A DNA stretch of 64,000 nucleotides from Streptomyces cupreus. GTDB taxonomy: Bacteria; Actinomycetota; Actinomycetes; Streptomycetales; Streptomycetaceae. Location: positions 1 through 64,000 of the forward strand of contig NZ_JACMSF010000035.1 in NCBI RefSeq assembly GCF_014257025.1. Reading direction: 5' to 3'. The notes under the pieces were generated by a model. It was not told the DNA's origin. It did not search any database and was given only the letters and a program-made list of their open reading frames with translations. This document shows, in pieces, positions 52,383 through 60,402 of the stretch. The first letter of the stretch is position 1. Each line of letters opens with the position of its first letter. The translations under genes and the position numbers were made by a program.

Positions 52383-53068
52383 TCGATGTCCTCGTCGTGG
52401 ACGACGACTTCCACGTCGCCGAGATCAACGCCATGTATGTCACCCAGGTCCCTGGCTTCCGGGTCACCGCCCGCGCCCACACCGCCGCGCAGGCCCTGGC
52501 CACCCTTGAGCGCACCCACGTCGACCTCGTTCTCCTCGACCACTTCCTCCCCGACGAGACCGGGCTGACCCTGGTGCGCCGCATGCGGCAACTCGGCCAC
52601 CACGCCGACGTCATCATGGTGACGGCGGCCAGCGACGTCGCCACCGTCCAGGCCGCCATGCGGTACGGAGCCCTCCAGTACCTCGTCAAGCCGTTCACCT
52701 TCGCCGCCCTGCACGCCAAGCTCGACGGCTACAACACCCTCCGCCACGCCCTGGAGGACGTGGGCGGACGCGGCCGGGCGGGCCAGGACCAGGTGGATCA
52801 GATCTTCGGCGCCCTGAGATCCACCGCCGAACCCCGCTCCACCCTCCCCAAGGGCTACTCCACCCCCACCATCGACGTCATTCGCCGCGCCCTGAACCAG
52901 GCGGGACACCCTCTCTCCGCCCACGAGGTCGCCGAACGCACCGGCATCAGCCGGTCCACCGCCCAGCGCTACCTCAAATACCTCGAACGCGCCGGACGCA
53001 TCGCCCTCACCCTCAAGTACGGCGAGACCGGCCGCCCCGAGCATCGATACGTATGGGCCGCGGACTAA
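52379..53068 (+). CDS. DcuR/CitB-like response regulator
   Basis: 229 residues. The receiver domain has acidic residues VVDDDFHV, the phosphoacceptor Asp in LVLLDHFLPDETG, and the conserved Lys in YLVKPFTF. The C-terminal output is a helix-turn-helix of the DcuR/CitB type (IRRALNQAGHPLSAHEVAERTGISRSTAQRYLKYLERAG). It is coupled to the kinase gene and should activate the divergent ABC importer operon. Confidence 0.94.
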   Translation: MIDVLVVDDDFHVAEINAMYVTQVPGFRVTARAHTAAQALATLERTHVDLVLLDHFLPDETGLTLVRRMRQLGHHADVIMVTAASDVATVQAAMRYGALQYLVKPFTFAALHAKLDGYNTLRHALEDVGGRGRAGQDQVDQIFGALRSTAEPRSTLPKGYSTPTIDVIRRALNQAGHPLSAHEVAERTGISRSTAQRYLKYLERAGRIALTLKYGETGRPEHRYVWAAD

Positions 53069-53129
53069 CCCGGAGAGTGGATACGGCGGACACGGGGGCC
53101 GGATCGGCGCCGCCTCGCAGGCTTGGGTG

Positions 53130-54869
53130 TCAGCAGGTCTCGCGGAGGTAGCCGTCCGTACCCCCGGACACGACATCCTGGTCGCGTCGGACGATGCTCA
53201 GCGCACTGCCCCAGCCGGAGCACGCGTTCGACAGACCCTCCGCCGTGTATTCGACAACGAGCACATTATTGTCGAACGCTTTGGCGAACTCGCCGCACTC
53301 GTTCCACTCGCCGCACTCCTCCACCACGGCGAAGTCCAGGCCTACGGACGCCCGGTCGGGCGCGAGCTCCAGAGTGTTCTTCTGGGCGATGGCCAGGCCC
53401 TTCTCGTGGGCGTGCGCCGACAGCAGTTTCATGAACGCCTTGGCCTGACCGGCCGTGAGGTAGTCCGGGAAGCGGGTGAAGGTGTCGTAGTTGTCGGGCT
53501 CGACAGCCTGGTATCCCTTGGCCGCACACTCGTCGATCCAGCCGTTCACCTTGGCGGCGACGCGCTGCCGCTTGGCGTCCGTACGAATGTCCAGGACCGC
53601 CTCGTTCCAGTCCTCGTCGTAGACGACATCCCCGTTGGCGTCACGCAGCAGCAGGTCGGAGTCCCAGTCGTCCTCCTCGTGCTCCTGCGCCTGGAGGGCG
53701 TTGAAATTGCAGATGTTGTACGCACCCGGCGCGGACGGGTCTTCGTGGCTGCGGCTGACCACCCGCACCCCGGCCGGCAGGGTGTACGCGCCGCCGATCT
53801 GGTAGTCCCACCGTGCGTGCTTCGGCGGTGTCGTCACCGCTGTTTTCCCTGCCGATTCCGCTGCTGTTTTCCCCGCCGTTTTCACTGCCGCGATGCCCAG
53901 CCCGGTGAGGACCAGGGCCGCGGTGAGGCCGATGAGGATGCGCCGTCCTCGGCGTCCGTGACGGGCAGGGCGTGCGTCGGAATCCTCGTGGCCGGGTTTC
54001 ACCGTTTCCGCCGGGACGGCCGCTCCCGGGGTGACCCGGGTGACCGGGGCGACCGAGGTGGTGGAATCCGGCAGCGTCAGGACCATACGGTGCAGGTCGG
54101 CGAGTCGGGGGCGGGCGGCCGGGTCCTTGGCCAGGCAGCGTTCGGCGATGCTCCGGAGCGGTTCGGCGACGCCGTCCAGGAACGGAGCCTCGTACATCAC
54201 CTGATAACCCGTCAGGTAGGGGCTGCTTCCGTCGAACGGACGGTTACCGGTGGCCGCGTACACCAGCACCGACCCCAGTGAGAACACGTCCGAGGCGGCG
54301 GTGACTTCGCGTGGCGAGGCGAACTGCTCCGGCGACATGAAGGGCGGCGTGCCGATCAACCGCCCCGTCACGGTGAGGGCTTCGTTGTCGACGGCATGCG
54401 AGATGCCGAAGTCGATGACGCGGGGCCCGTCCTCGGCCATCAGGATGTTGCTCGGCTTCAGGTCACGGTGCACCACGCCCACCCGGTGAATGTCCCGCAG
54501 CGCCTCGACAAGGCCCAGCGCGAGCGTGCGCAAGTCACGTCCGCTCAGCGGGCCGTCCTGGGCCACGACATCAGACAGGGTGCGGCCCGGCACATACAGC
54601 GTCGCCATCCACGGCTGCTCGGCGTCCGGATCGGCGTCCACCACCGGGGCCGTGAACGCCCCGCTCACCTGGCGTGCCGCCGCGATCTCCTGCCTGAAGC
54701 GCGTCCGGAACTCCTCGTCCTGCGCGTACGGCGGGTGCACGACCTTGACCGCGACCTGCCGTCCCGAGGCCGAGCGCCCCAGAAAGACGATGCCCATGCC
54801 GCCACTGCCGAGCCTGTCGGTGAGCGCGTAGCCGCCTATGGATTCCACATCGCCGGGTCTCAGGGGCAT
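53130..54869 (-). CDS. Ser/Thr protein kinase fused to an extracytoplasmic GH114-like domain
   Basis: 579 residues. The kinase domain covers about 10-265: Gly loop GSGGMGIVF, Lys42 in VAVKVV, HRDLKPSN with catalytic Asp136, DFG at 153-155, SPEQ in the P+1 region. A basic juxtamembrane stretch and one membrane segment (311-329) follow. Residues 354-579 match the endo-alpha-1,4-polygalactosaminidase (GH114) family: WDYQIGGAYTLPAGVRVVSR, YNICNFNALQAQ, LDIRTDAKRQRVAAKVNGWI, AVEPDNYDTFTRF, GLDFAVVEECGEWNECGEF. In other Streptomyces this domain usually occurs as a separate secreted protein. The ATG at 54869 fits AGGTGA better than the GTG at 54872. Confidence 0.9.
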   Translation of the reverse strand: MPLRPGDVESIGGYALTDRLGSGGMGIVFLGRSASGRQVAVKVVHPPYAQDEEFRTRFRQEIAAARQVSGAFTAPVVDADPDAEQPWMATLYVPGRTLSDVVAQDGPLSGRDLRTLALGLVEALRDIHRVGVVHRDLKPSNILMAEDGPRVIDFGISHAVDNEALTVTGRLIGTPPFMSPEQFASPREVTAASDVFSLGSVLVYAATGNRPFDGSSPYLTGYQVMYEAPFLDGVAEPLRSIAERCLAKDPAARPRLADLHRMVLTLPDSTTSVAPVTRVTPGAAVPAETVKPGHEDSDARPARHGRRGRRILIGLTAALVLTGLGIAAVKTAGKTAAESAGKTAVTTPPKHARWDYQIGGAYTLPAGVRVVSRSHEDPSAPGAYNICNFNALQAQEHEEDDWDSDLLLRDANGDVVYDEDWNEAVLDIRTDAKRQRVAAKVNGWIDECAAKGYQAVEPDNYDTFTRFPDYLTAGQAKAFMKLLSAHAHEKGLAIAQKNTLELAPDRASVGLDFAVVEECGEWNECGEFAKAFDNNVLVVEYTAEGLSNACSGWGSALSIVRRDQDVVSGGTDGYLRETC

Positions 54870-55017
54870 CACCCGTCACCTTTTCCATGTGCCGCGCCGC
54901 CGAAAGGTAGTTCAACGGCAGACTAGTCCGGGGCTCTCCGGGCGAGGCGGCCTTCGCGAGTGGCGCTGATCTCTCTTTGCGGGAATGGGAGCCACAGGCC
55001 ACTTGGGCAGAGGCTCG

Positions 55018-55677
55018 TCACCGGCGTGACCCGGTTGTTTCTGGGGCATCTTCACCCTGCTTCGAGTCAGGGCGGCGGAGGCAGGAGGCCGCGACCACGA
55101 AGGGCCACAGGGACTGGAGGGATGTCACAAGGCGTTCAGCGACCCCGGCGGCACCGTGTCGATGCATCTCAATCATGAACCAGGCTGCTCCGGCACCCAT
55201 CACAGCAGTCGCCGCAAGGGAGGGCACGGGCCGCAGTCCCCACGGTGCCGCTCCGCTGCGATCGGCGGCCAGAACCGGCCAGACCGCCAGGAGCGCGAAG
55301 GCGACCCCGGCGGCTGAACCGTGGAGCAGGGAGCCCCCACTGCTCGGCGGCGGGAGCAGTGCCACCACCAACGCCGATACTCCACCGCCGCCCAGCGCCA
55401 CACGTCCGGCGAGCGCGGCCGCACGTAGCCCCCAGGCGGTCAGTAAGTGGCAGACACCCAGGGCGAGCAGCGCTCCGGTCATCACCCAGAATCCCGCTGC
55501 CTCGTAGGCCGCCAGGACACTGATCGTCTCAGTGGCAGGGTCGTATGCGGGCCCCTCAAGGTGCGCCGCGATCGTCCAGCCTCCGATCAACAGGACAGGC
55601 GCGCACCCCGACGAAAGCAAGGCCCACCTGGGCACAAGTCGCACCGGTTCACCGTAAGACGCTCCGGTACTCCGCAC
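55018..55677 (-). CDS. DUF998-type membrane protein (TTA codon)
   Basis: 219 residues. Six hydrophobic segments are visible, with the DUF998 pattern GPAYDPATETISVLAA after TM1 and ALLPPPSSGGSLLHGSAAG in the middle. Proteins of this family have no defined function. Codon 78 (55444-55446) is TTA, so translation may depend on the bldA tRNA and developmental stage. The gene lies between the kinase fusion and the MerR regulator, all on the minus strand, with 148 bp upstream of the kinase gene unassigned. Confidence 0.82.
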   Translation of the reverse strand: MRSTGASYGEPVRLVPRWALLSSGCAPVLLIGGWTIAAHLEGPAYDPATETISVLAAYEAAGFWVMTGALLALGVCHLLTAWGLRAAALAGRVALGGGGVSALVVALLPPPSSGGSLLHGSAAGVAFALLAVWPVLAADRSGAAPWGLRPVPSLAATAVMGAGAAWFMIEMHRHGAAGVAERLVTSLQSLWPFVVAASCLRRPDSKQGEDAPETTGSRR

Positions 55678-55706
55678 GGCGGCGCCGCGCCCACCGGGGC
55701 GTTGCC

Positions 55707-56360
55707 TCAGCTCGTTTTCCGCTCCCGCTGCCCGTCTGTGCCGTACAGCTTTGCCGAGGCGTTCACATGGGCCAGCCTCCGCAGCGCGCTGAACATCGCC
55801 TCACCCAGTACGGTCCCGACCACCACGGCCTCCACCATGTCCTCGACCGCCACCCGCCGGTCCACGTAACGGAGGTCGGCGCGGGCGACCTGCTCGGCTG
55901 CGTCGGCGTAGTCGTCGAGCACTTCGACAAACGCCCCGTGGCCCAACCGGCCCATGGCGGCGAGGACCTTGGACAGGTCGGCGGCGGCGGGGTTCGACTC
56001 GTGCGTCCGCCAACCGCGCCGGGAGATGAGGTCGGCGACGACGGCCCGGGCGGCCGCCGACTCGGCGTCGTCGTGCTCGACGTCCCCGCTGCCGAGGTGG
56101 TCCGCGGCGGCGCCGAGCACTTTGTGCAGGGGACGCCCCGGCTCGTCGAGGGCGGCCAGTACGTCCGCGATCTCGGTCACCTTCATGCCGCCCACATCGA
56201 GCAGGGCTCGGATCAGCTGCAGCCGACGCTCGTGCGCCTCGCCGTACGTGGCCTGGTTCGGGCTGGTCAGCTCGCCCGGAGGCAGCAGGCCCTCGCGGAC
56301 GTAGTACTTGATCGTCGGCACCGACACCCCGGTCTTGCGGCTCAACTCTCCGATACGCAC
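55707..56360 (-). CDS. MerR family transcriptional regulator
   Basis: 217 residues from the GTG at 56360. The N-terminal MerR helix-turn-helix is clear: RIGELSRKTGVSVPTIKYYVREGLLPPG, then QATYGEAHERRLQLIRALLDVGGMKVTEI. The C-terminal 130 residues are helical and hydrophobic without metal-binding Cys, so the ligand may be a small organic molecule. It is divergent from the membrane protein operon at 56486-57951; the gap carries two palindromes suited to MerR binding. Confidence 0.9.
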   Translation of the reverse strand: MRIGELSRKTGVSVPTIKYYVREGLLPPGELTSPNQATYGEAHERRLQLIRALLDVGGMKVTEIADVLAALDEPGRPLHKVLGAAADHLGSGDVEHDDAESAAARAVVADLISRRGWRTHESNPAAADLSKVLAAMGRLGHGAFVEVLDDYADAAEQVARADLRYVDRRVAVEDMVEAVVVGTVLGEAMFSALRRLAHVNASAKLYGTDGQRERKTS

Positions 56361-56435
56361 TGCCGGTTCACTCCCTGACCTTCGCCCTGAGGCCGGGGCG
56401 GCCCTTGCCGACCCGCCTCCCATCATAGATAGTTG

Positions 56436-56466
56436 CGCTATCGGATAGCGGATAGTGCTGCTATCC
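56436..56466. promoter_or_regulatory. Double palindrome in the MerR/membrane operon promoter region
   Basis: CGCTATC-G-GATAGCG (56436-56450) and GGATAG-TGCTG-CTATCC (56450-56466) overlap by one base and share the same CTATC/GATAG arms. They lie 20-50 bp before the ATG of the membrane operon, in the usual place for a MerR operator within a promoter. Confidence 0.6.
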
Positions 56467-56485
56467 GTTTTTCTAGGGGGTAACC

Positions 56486-57526
56486 ATGTCTTCTTCACGT
56501 CCGTCCTCCTGGCCCGCGCCGTTGTGGTCGCCGTCGGCGCCATGGCGGTCATGGCATCGGCCGCTGGTGCTGTTCTCGGCGGCGATGGCGCTGATGGCGG
56601 TGGTGTCCGCCGTGGGACTCGCCGTCGACGACCGTGTCCTGGTGGGTGCGCCGATCTGGTTCAAGCCGTTCAAGTTCGCGGTCTCGTTCGTGGCGTACTG
56701 CCTCTCCCTGGCCTGGATGCTGTCGCTTCTGCCCAGCGGACAACGCGTGGGCTGGTGGGCGGGGACGGTCGTCGCACTGGCGAGCCTCGTCGAGATGGTG
56801 ATCATCACCGGGCAGGCGGTGCGCGGGAAACGCAGCCACTTCAACCACGAAACACCCTTCGACGAGGCGCTGTTCAACGCGATGGCCGTCACGGTCGTCA
56901 TCCTCTGGCTCGGCACACTCGCCATCGCCGTGCTGCTGCTCCGTGCCCGAATCGCCGACCGTGCGTCCGCCTGGGCGCTGCGCTCCGGCATCGTCCTGGC
57001 GCTGGCCGGGGCCGGCGTCGGCTTCCTGATGACCCAACCCGCGCCGGGGCAGCGGCGTGGCGTGTCCAAGGTGGTCGGCGCGCACAGCGTGGGCGTGCCC
57101 GACGGCGGTCCGTCGATGCCGCTGACCGGCTGGTCGACGACCGGAGGCGATCTACGGATCCCGCACTTCGTCGGCATGCACGCGTTGCAGCTCCTGCCGC
57201 TGCTGGTCATGGTGCTGACCGCCCTCGCGCCACGCTTCGCCCGCCTCGCCGACGACCGGATACGGCTGCGCCTGGTGCTGCTCGCCTCGGGAACGTACGC
57301 CGCCGCCTTCGCGCTGGTTCTCTGGCAGGCGTTGCGTGGTCAGCCGCTGATCCACCCGGACGGCGCGACGGCGGCGATGGCCGGAGTGATCCTGGCGGCC
57401 GTCACTCTCGGGACGTACGGATCCCTGAGGGCTCCAACTCCCGCTCCACGCGAAGCACATGACGCTGCTCATGACGCTGCTCATGACGCGAAGACGCCCC
57501 CCACTCCGAAGGACCTCGTGGCATGA
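56486..57526 (+). CDS. Integral membrane protein, MerR-controlled
   Basis: 346 residues with about eight membrane segments (for example PLVLFSAAMALMAVVSAVGLAV, WWAGTVVALASLVEMVIITGQAV, AVTVVILWLGTLAIAVLLL, LQLLPLLVMVLTALA). A conserved cytoplasmic or loop motif GRRGVSKVVGAHSVGVPDGGP lacks recognisable catalysis. The C-terminus has a short Ala/His/Asp repeat (AHDAAHDAAHDA). The ATG at 56486 follows TAGGGGG. It is the first gene of a two-gene operon; the second overlaps it by ATGA. Confidence 0.85.
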   Translation: MSSSRPSSWPAPLWSPSAPWRSWHRPLVLFSAAMALMAVVSAVGLAVDDRVLVGAPIWFKPFKFAVSFVAYCLSLAWMLSLLPSGQRVGWWAGTVVALASLVEMVIITGQAVRGKRSHFNHETPFDEALFNAMAVTVVILWLGTLAIAVLLLRARIADRASAWALRSGIVLALAGAGVGFLMTQPAPGQRRGVSKVVGAHSVGVPDGGPSMPLTGWSTTGGDLRIPHFVGMHALQLLPLLVMVLTALAPRFARLADDRIRLRLVLLASGTYAAAFALVLWQALRGQPLIHPDGATAAMAGVILAAVTLGTYGSLRAPTPAPREAHDAAHDAAHDAKTPPTPKDLVA

Positions 57527-57951
57527 CCGGATTCCTCTTCGAGCTCTCCTTCTGGCTCGCCGCACCCGTATGGCTGCTCATGATCTTCGCGCCGGGGTGG
57601 GGCCCGACCGCCCGCATCGCAGGGTCACCGTGGACCGTGGTGCCCGTACTGCTCGTCTATCTCGCGCTGGTGGTCCCGGTGTTCCCCGAGCTCTGGACCG
57701 CGGTCCGCAGCCCGGATCTCGACACCTTCCGCGATCTGACGGCCTTGGCGGACGGCGCGGGGGCCATCTGGGCGCAGGTCATCGCCTGGGATCTGCTGAT
57801 CGGGCAGTGGATGTACCGGGAGGCCAGGCGACTGGGGATCTCCGCCCTGCTGATGGGACCGCTGCTGGTTCTCACGATCCTGCTGTCACCTTTCGGACTG
57901 CTGGTGTTCCTGGGGCTGCGCGCGGCGTCAGTCCGTCCGTACCGCATGTGA
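57523..57951 (+). CDS. ABA4-like (DUF4281) membrane protein
   Basis: 142 residues, four membrane segments. The motif GAGAIWAQVIAWDLLIGQWMYREARRLG and the surrounding pattern match the DUF4281 family, related to the plant ABA4 protein of carotenoid/neoxanthin synthesis. Bacterial members are of unknown function. It is coupled to the preceding membrane protein gene and is therefore probably under the same MerR control. Confidence 0.85.
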   Translation: MTGFLFELSFWLAAPVWLLMIFAPGWGPTARIAGSPWTVVPVLLVYLALVVPVFPELWTAVRSPDLDTFRDLTALADGAGAIWAQVIAWDLLIGQWMYREARRLGISALLMGPLLVLTILLSPFGLLVFLGLRAASVRPYRM

Positions 57952-58032
57952 CGTTTGAGTGTGCAGGTGCGCTGGGTATTACGGGCCGCCTGTGTGACGG
58001 CTGTGCCCAAGCCGTGGGAAGAAATTTGGGGG

Positions 58033-59367
58033 ATGAGCGTGGCTCCGAGTGCTGCACGCCATCGGCGTTCGGTGAAGCGTCGTGTTCTTGCCGGGGTTTC
58101 CGTCGCCGCGGCGGCCGGGATCGCGGTCACCGCGACGATGGCCATGAACGCCGAGGCGGCGTGGACGTCGACGTGGAACGTGTCGGCATCCGGCTGGACC
58201 CCTGACGATTCCCCCACGGTGTCGGTCGACCGGCAGGGCGACGCCCTGCTGGCCTGGAACGCCTGCGACCTGTCGACGCCGGGCTGCTACTACCGGATCC
58301 AGACCAGAGTGAAGACCGCGAGCGGTACGGTGACGGCGATCCGCACCCTGTCGCCCGACGGTGCCGCGCCGTCCTGGCCGGAGGCCGCCTCCGACGACAC
58401 CGGCGACTCGGCGGTGGTCTGGCAGCAGGACAGCCAGGTCGTGGGCCGCCGGGTCTCGGCCTCCGGCAGCCTCGTCGGACCGCTGCAGAAGCTGTCCACG
58501 TCGGCCCCCGCGGTCACCCCGGTGGTCGCCGTGACCCCGGGCGGCACCGCGATGGCGGCCTGGACGGAGATCCGCGACGGAAGCTGGTACGCCGTCGCCC
58601 GCCGCCTCAAGCTCGACGGCACGCTCGGGGCGCCCATCACCCTCGGCTCGGGCTCGGCGGAGAAGCCTGCCATCGGCGTCGACCGCAACGGCGCGTTCGT
58701 CGTCGCCTGGGCGCGCGCCTCGGACGTCGTGGCCAGGCGGATCACATCGACGTCCGTCTCCTCGACGAAGGTGCTCACCTCGCCGATCGCGTCGTACGGC
58801 GGTTTCGGCATGGTGCGGGTCGGCGTGGACCGGGACGGCGACGCGGTCATCACCTACCACTCCGGCGGCGGTGCCCGCTCGCAGGTCTGGGCCTCGCGCT
58901 GGAGCCGCACCGGCACCCTGGCGTCTCCCCTGCGCATCTCGGCGTCCACGGACAACGTGGGCTTCCACCACGCCCTCGCGACCGACCTCGACGGCGACTC
59001 AATGATCGTGTGGACCCGTTACAACAGCACCGGCAAGCTCGAGTTGCTCGGCCGCCGCCTGTCCGCGGCCGGTGCCCGGGGCGCCGTCACCGGCCTGGGT
59101 CCCGGCGACCGCCCCGACCTGGCCCTCGACGACGACGGCGACGGCATGCTGGTCTTCCATACGGTCGTCCCCAAGTCGACGCCCCCGTACAGCTACACCA
59201 AGACCAGCGCCCGCCTGATCAGCCGTTCCGGCACCTTCGGCACCACGAAGACACTCACGTCGGACGGGCGGGTACCGCAGGTCGACACCCGCCCGACCTC
59301 CCGGTTCACGGTCGTCTGGCAGCAGGAGAGCTTCCCGTACACGATCAAGTCGGTCACCGGTCCCTGA
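58033..59367 (+). CDS. Secreted repeat (beta-propeller-like) protein
   Basis: 444 residues from the ATG at 58033, behind TTGGGGG. A long signal peptide (RHRRSVKRRVLAGVSVAAAAG, cleavage after MNAEA) is followed by about seven repeats of a D-x-x-G-D-A-x-x-x-W type (VDRQGDALLAWN, VDRNGAFVVAWA, VDRDGDAVITYH, TDLDGDSMIVWT, LDDDGDGMLVFH). This spacing suggests a beta-propeller. Asp-rich loops could bind calcium. No enzyme motif is seen. A 24-bp stretch of its signal peptide region recurs at 61980-62003. Confidence 0.82.
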   Translation: MSVAPSAARHRRSVKRRVLAGVSVAAAAGIAVTATMAMNAEAAWTSTWNVSASGWTPDDSPTVSVDRQGDALLAWNACDLSTPGCYYRIQTRVKTASGTVTAIRTLSPDGAAPSWPEAASDDTGDSAVVWQQDSQVVGRRVSASGSLVGPLQKLSTSAPAVTPVVAVTPGGTAMAAWTEIRDGSWYAVARRLKLDGTLGAPITLGSGSAEKPAIGVDRNGAFVVAWARASDVVARRITSTSVSSTKVLTSPIASYGGFGMVRVGVDRDGDAVITYHSGGGARSQVWASRWSRTGTLASPLRISASTDNVGFHHALATDLDGDSMIVWTRYNSTGKLELLGRRLSAAGARGAVTGLGPGDRPDLALDDDGDGMLVFHTVVPKSTPPYSYTKTSARLISRSGTFGTTKTLTSDGRVPQVDTRPTSRFTVVWQQESFPYTIKSVTGP

Positions 59368-59433
59368 CCGGCTTCGACTGCCCCGCTGCTTTCGCTCGGC
59401 GGGTTCCCACTCATCCCTCTGTGAAGGAGATGC

Positions 59434-60222
59434 ATGCGCAAGCGCGCTGCCTTTGCCCTGCTCACCACCGTCGCCGGGCTGGCCGGCTTCGCCGTCCCCG
59501 GTGCCTACGCGGACGAGACGGTGGGCGACATCCAGATCAACAGCGTCGTGGTCAACGGCGGTAAGAGCATCGTGGTCGACACGGCCGACAAGACGATCAC
59601 GGTCTCGGTGACCGCCACCGACCCGTCGGGCATCTGGGACGCGGATTTCTACCTGTGGCGGGGCCCGGACGGCGCCGACCCCTACTACGACGCCGACGAC
59701 TACATCGTGCCCAACGAGGACACCACCCCAGCGGACTGCGTCGCCTCCAGCAGCACCACGTCCACCTGCTCGAAGACCTTCACCTTCGAACCGGACTGGT
59801 GGCTCACGAACGCCGATGCCGGTACGTGGAAGGTCGGTGTCCAGGTGTCGGCCAACGACAACAGCTGGGCCGAGCGGTACGCCTACACCACCACGCGCCT
59901 TCAGCGGCACTCCAAGCTGACCGCCAACGCGAGCCCTGAGCCGATCGCCAAGGGCAAGACACTGACGATCACCGGCAAACTGACCCGGGCCAACTGGGAC
60001 ACGCTCGATTACGGGGGCTACACCAACCAGCCGGTCAAGCTCCAGTTCCGCAAGGCCGGTACTACGACCTACACGACCGTCAAGACCGTGTACACCTCCA
60101 GCACCGGCAACCTGACGACCACGGCCCTCGCTGCCGAAGACGGCTACTGGCGCTGGTACTTCGCGGGCACCTCCACCACCCCTGCCGCCAAGGCGACCGG
60201 CGACTTCGTGGACGTGCAGTAA
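59434..60222 (+). CDS. Secreted protein with Ig-like repeats
   Basis: 262 residues. A Sec signal (MRKRAAFALLTTVAGLAGFA, cleavage near AYADE) precedes two beta-sandwich modules: residues 30-150 with acidic loops (DPYYDADDYIVPNEDTTP) and one Cys pair, and residues 155-262 of the repeat type KLTANASPEPIAKGKTLTITGKLTRANW. Similar Streptomyces proteins are often labelled calcium-binding. GAAGGAG lies before the ATG at 59434. No catalytic motif. It ends near a strong terminator. Confidence 0.82.
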   Translation: MRKRAAFALLTTVAGLAGFAVPGAYADETVGDIQINSVVVNGGKSIVVDTADKTITVSVTATDPSGIWDADFYLWRGPDGADPYYDADDYIVPNEDTTPADCVASSSTTSTCSKTFTFEPDWWLTNADAGTWKVGVQVSANDNSWAERYAYTTTRLQRHSKLTANASPEPIAKGKTLTITGKLTRANWDTLDYGGYTNQPVKLQFRKAGTTTYTTVKTVYTSSTGNLTTTALAAEDGYWRWYFAGTSTTPAAKATGDFVDVQ

Positions 60223-60257
60223 CCCGAACAAGTCGCCGCCCTGCCCCGTCCATGCGA

Positions 60258-60284
60258 AACCCCCAGGTCATAGACCTGGGGGTT
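60258..60284. terminator. Bidirectional terminator
   Basis: AACCCCCAGGTC (60258-60269) pairs with GACCTGGGGGTT (60273-60284), 12 bp with a 3-nt loop, between convergent genes. The remaining 118 bp to the next gene hold no other feature that I could support. Confidence 0.75.
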
Positions 60285-60402
60285 CGTCTCAGAAGCCTGA
60301 TGAGTAAACGCTCGGCTCTTGAGTACATCAGCCGGTACGGCCCTTGCGTCGGATGCAGCCTGCGGGGTCCGAGCCGAGCCTGTGACGCAAAGTGGAAAGG
60401 GC

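Noticed and set aside
60258-60284. Hairpin considered as a tRNA arm or remnant
   Set aside because: Only one stem-loop is present, with no anticodon or T-arm; it lies between convergent genes and fits a terminator.
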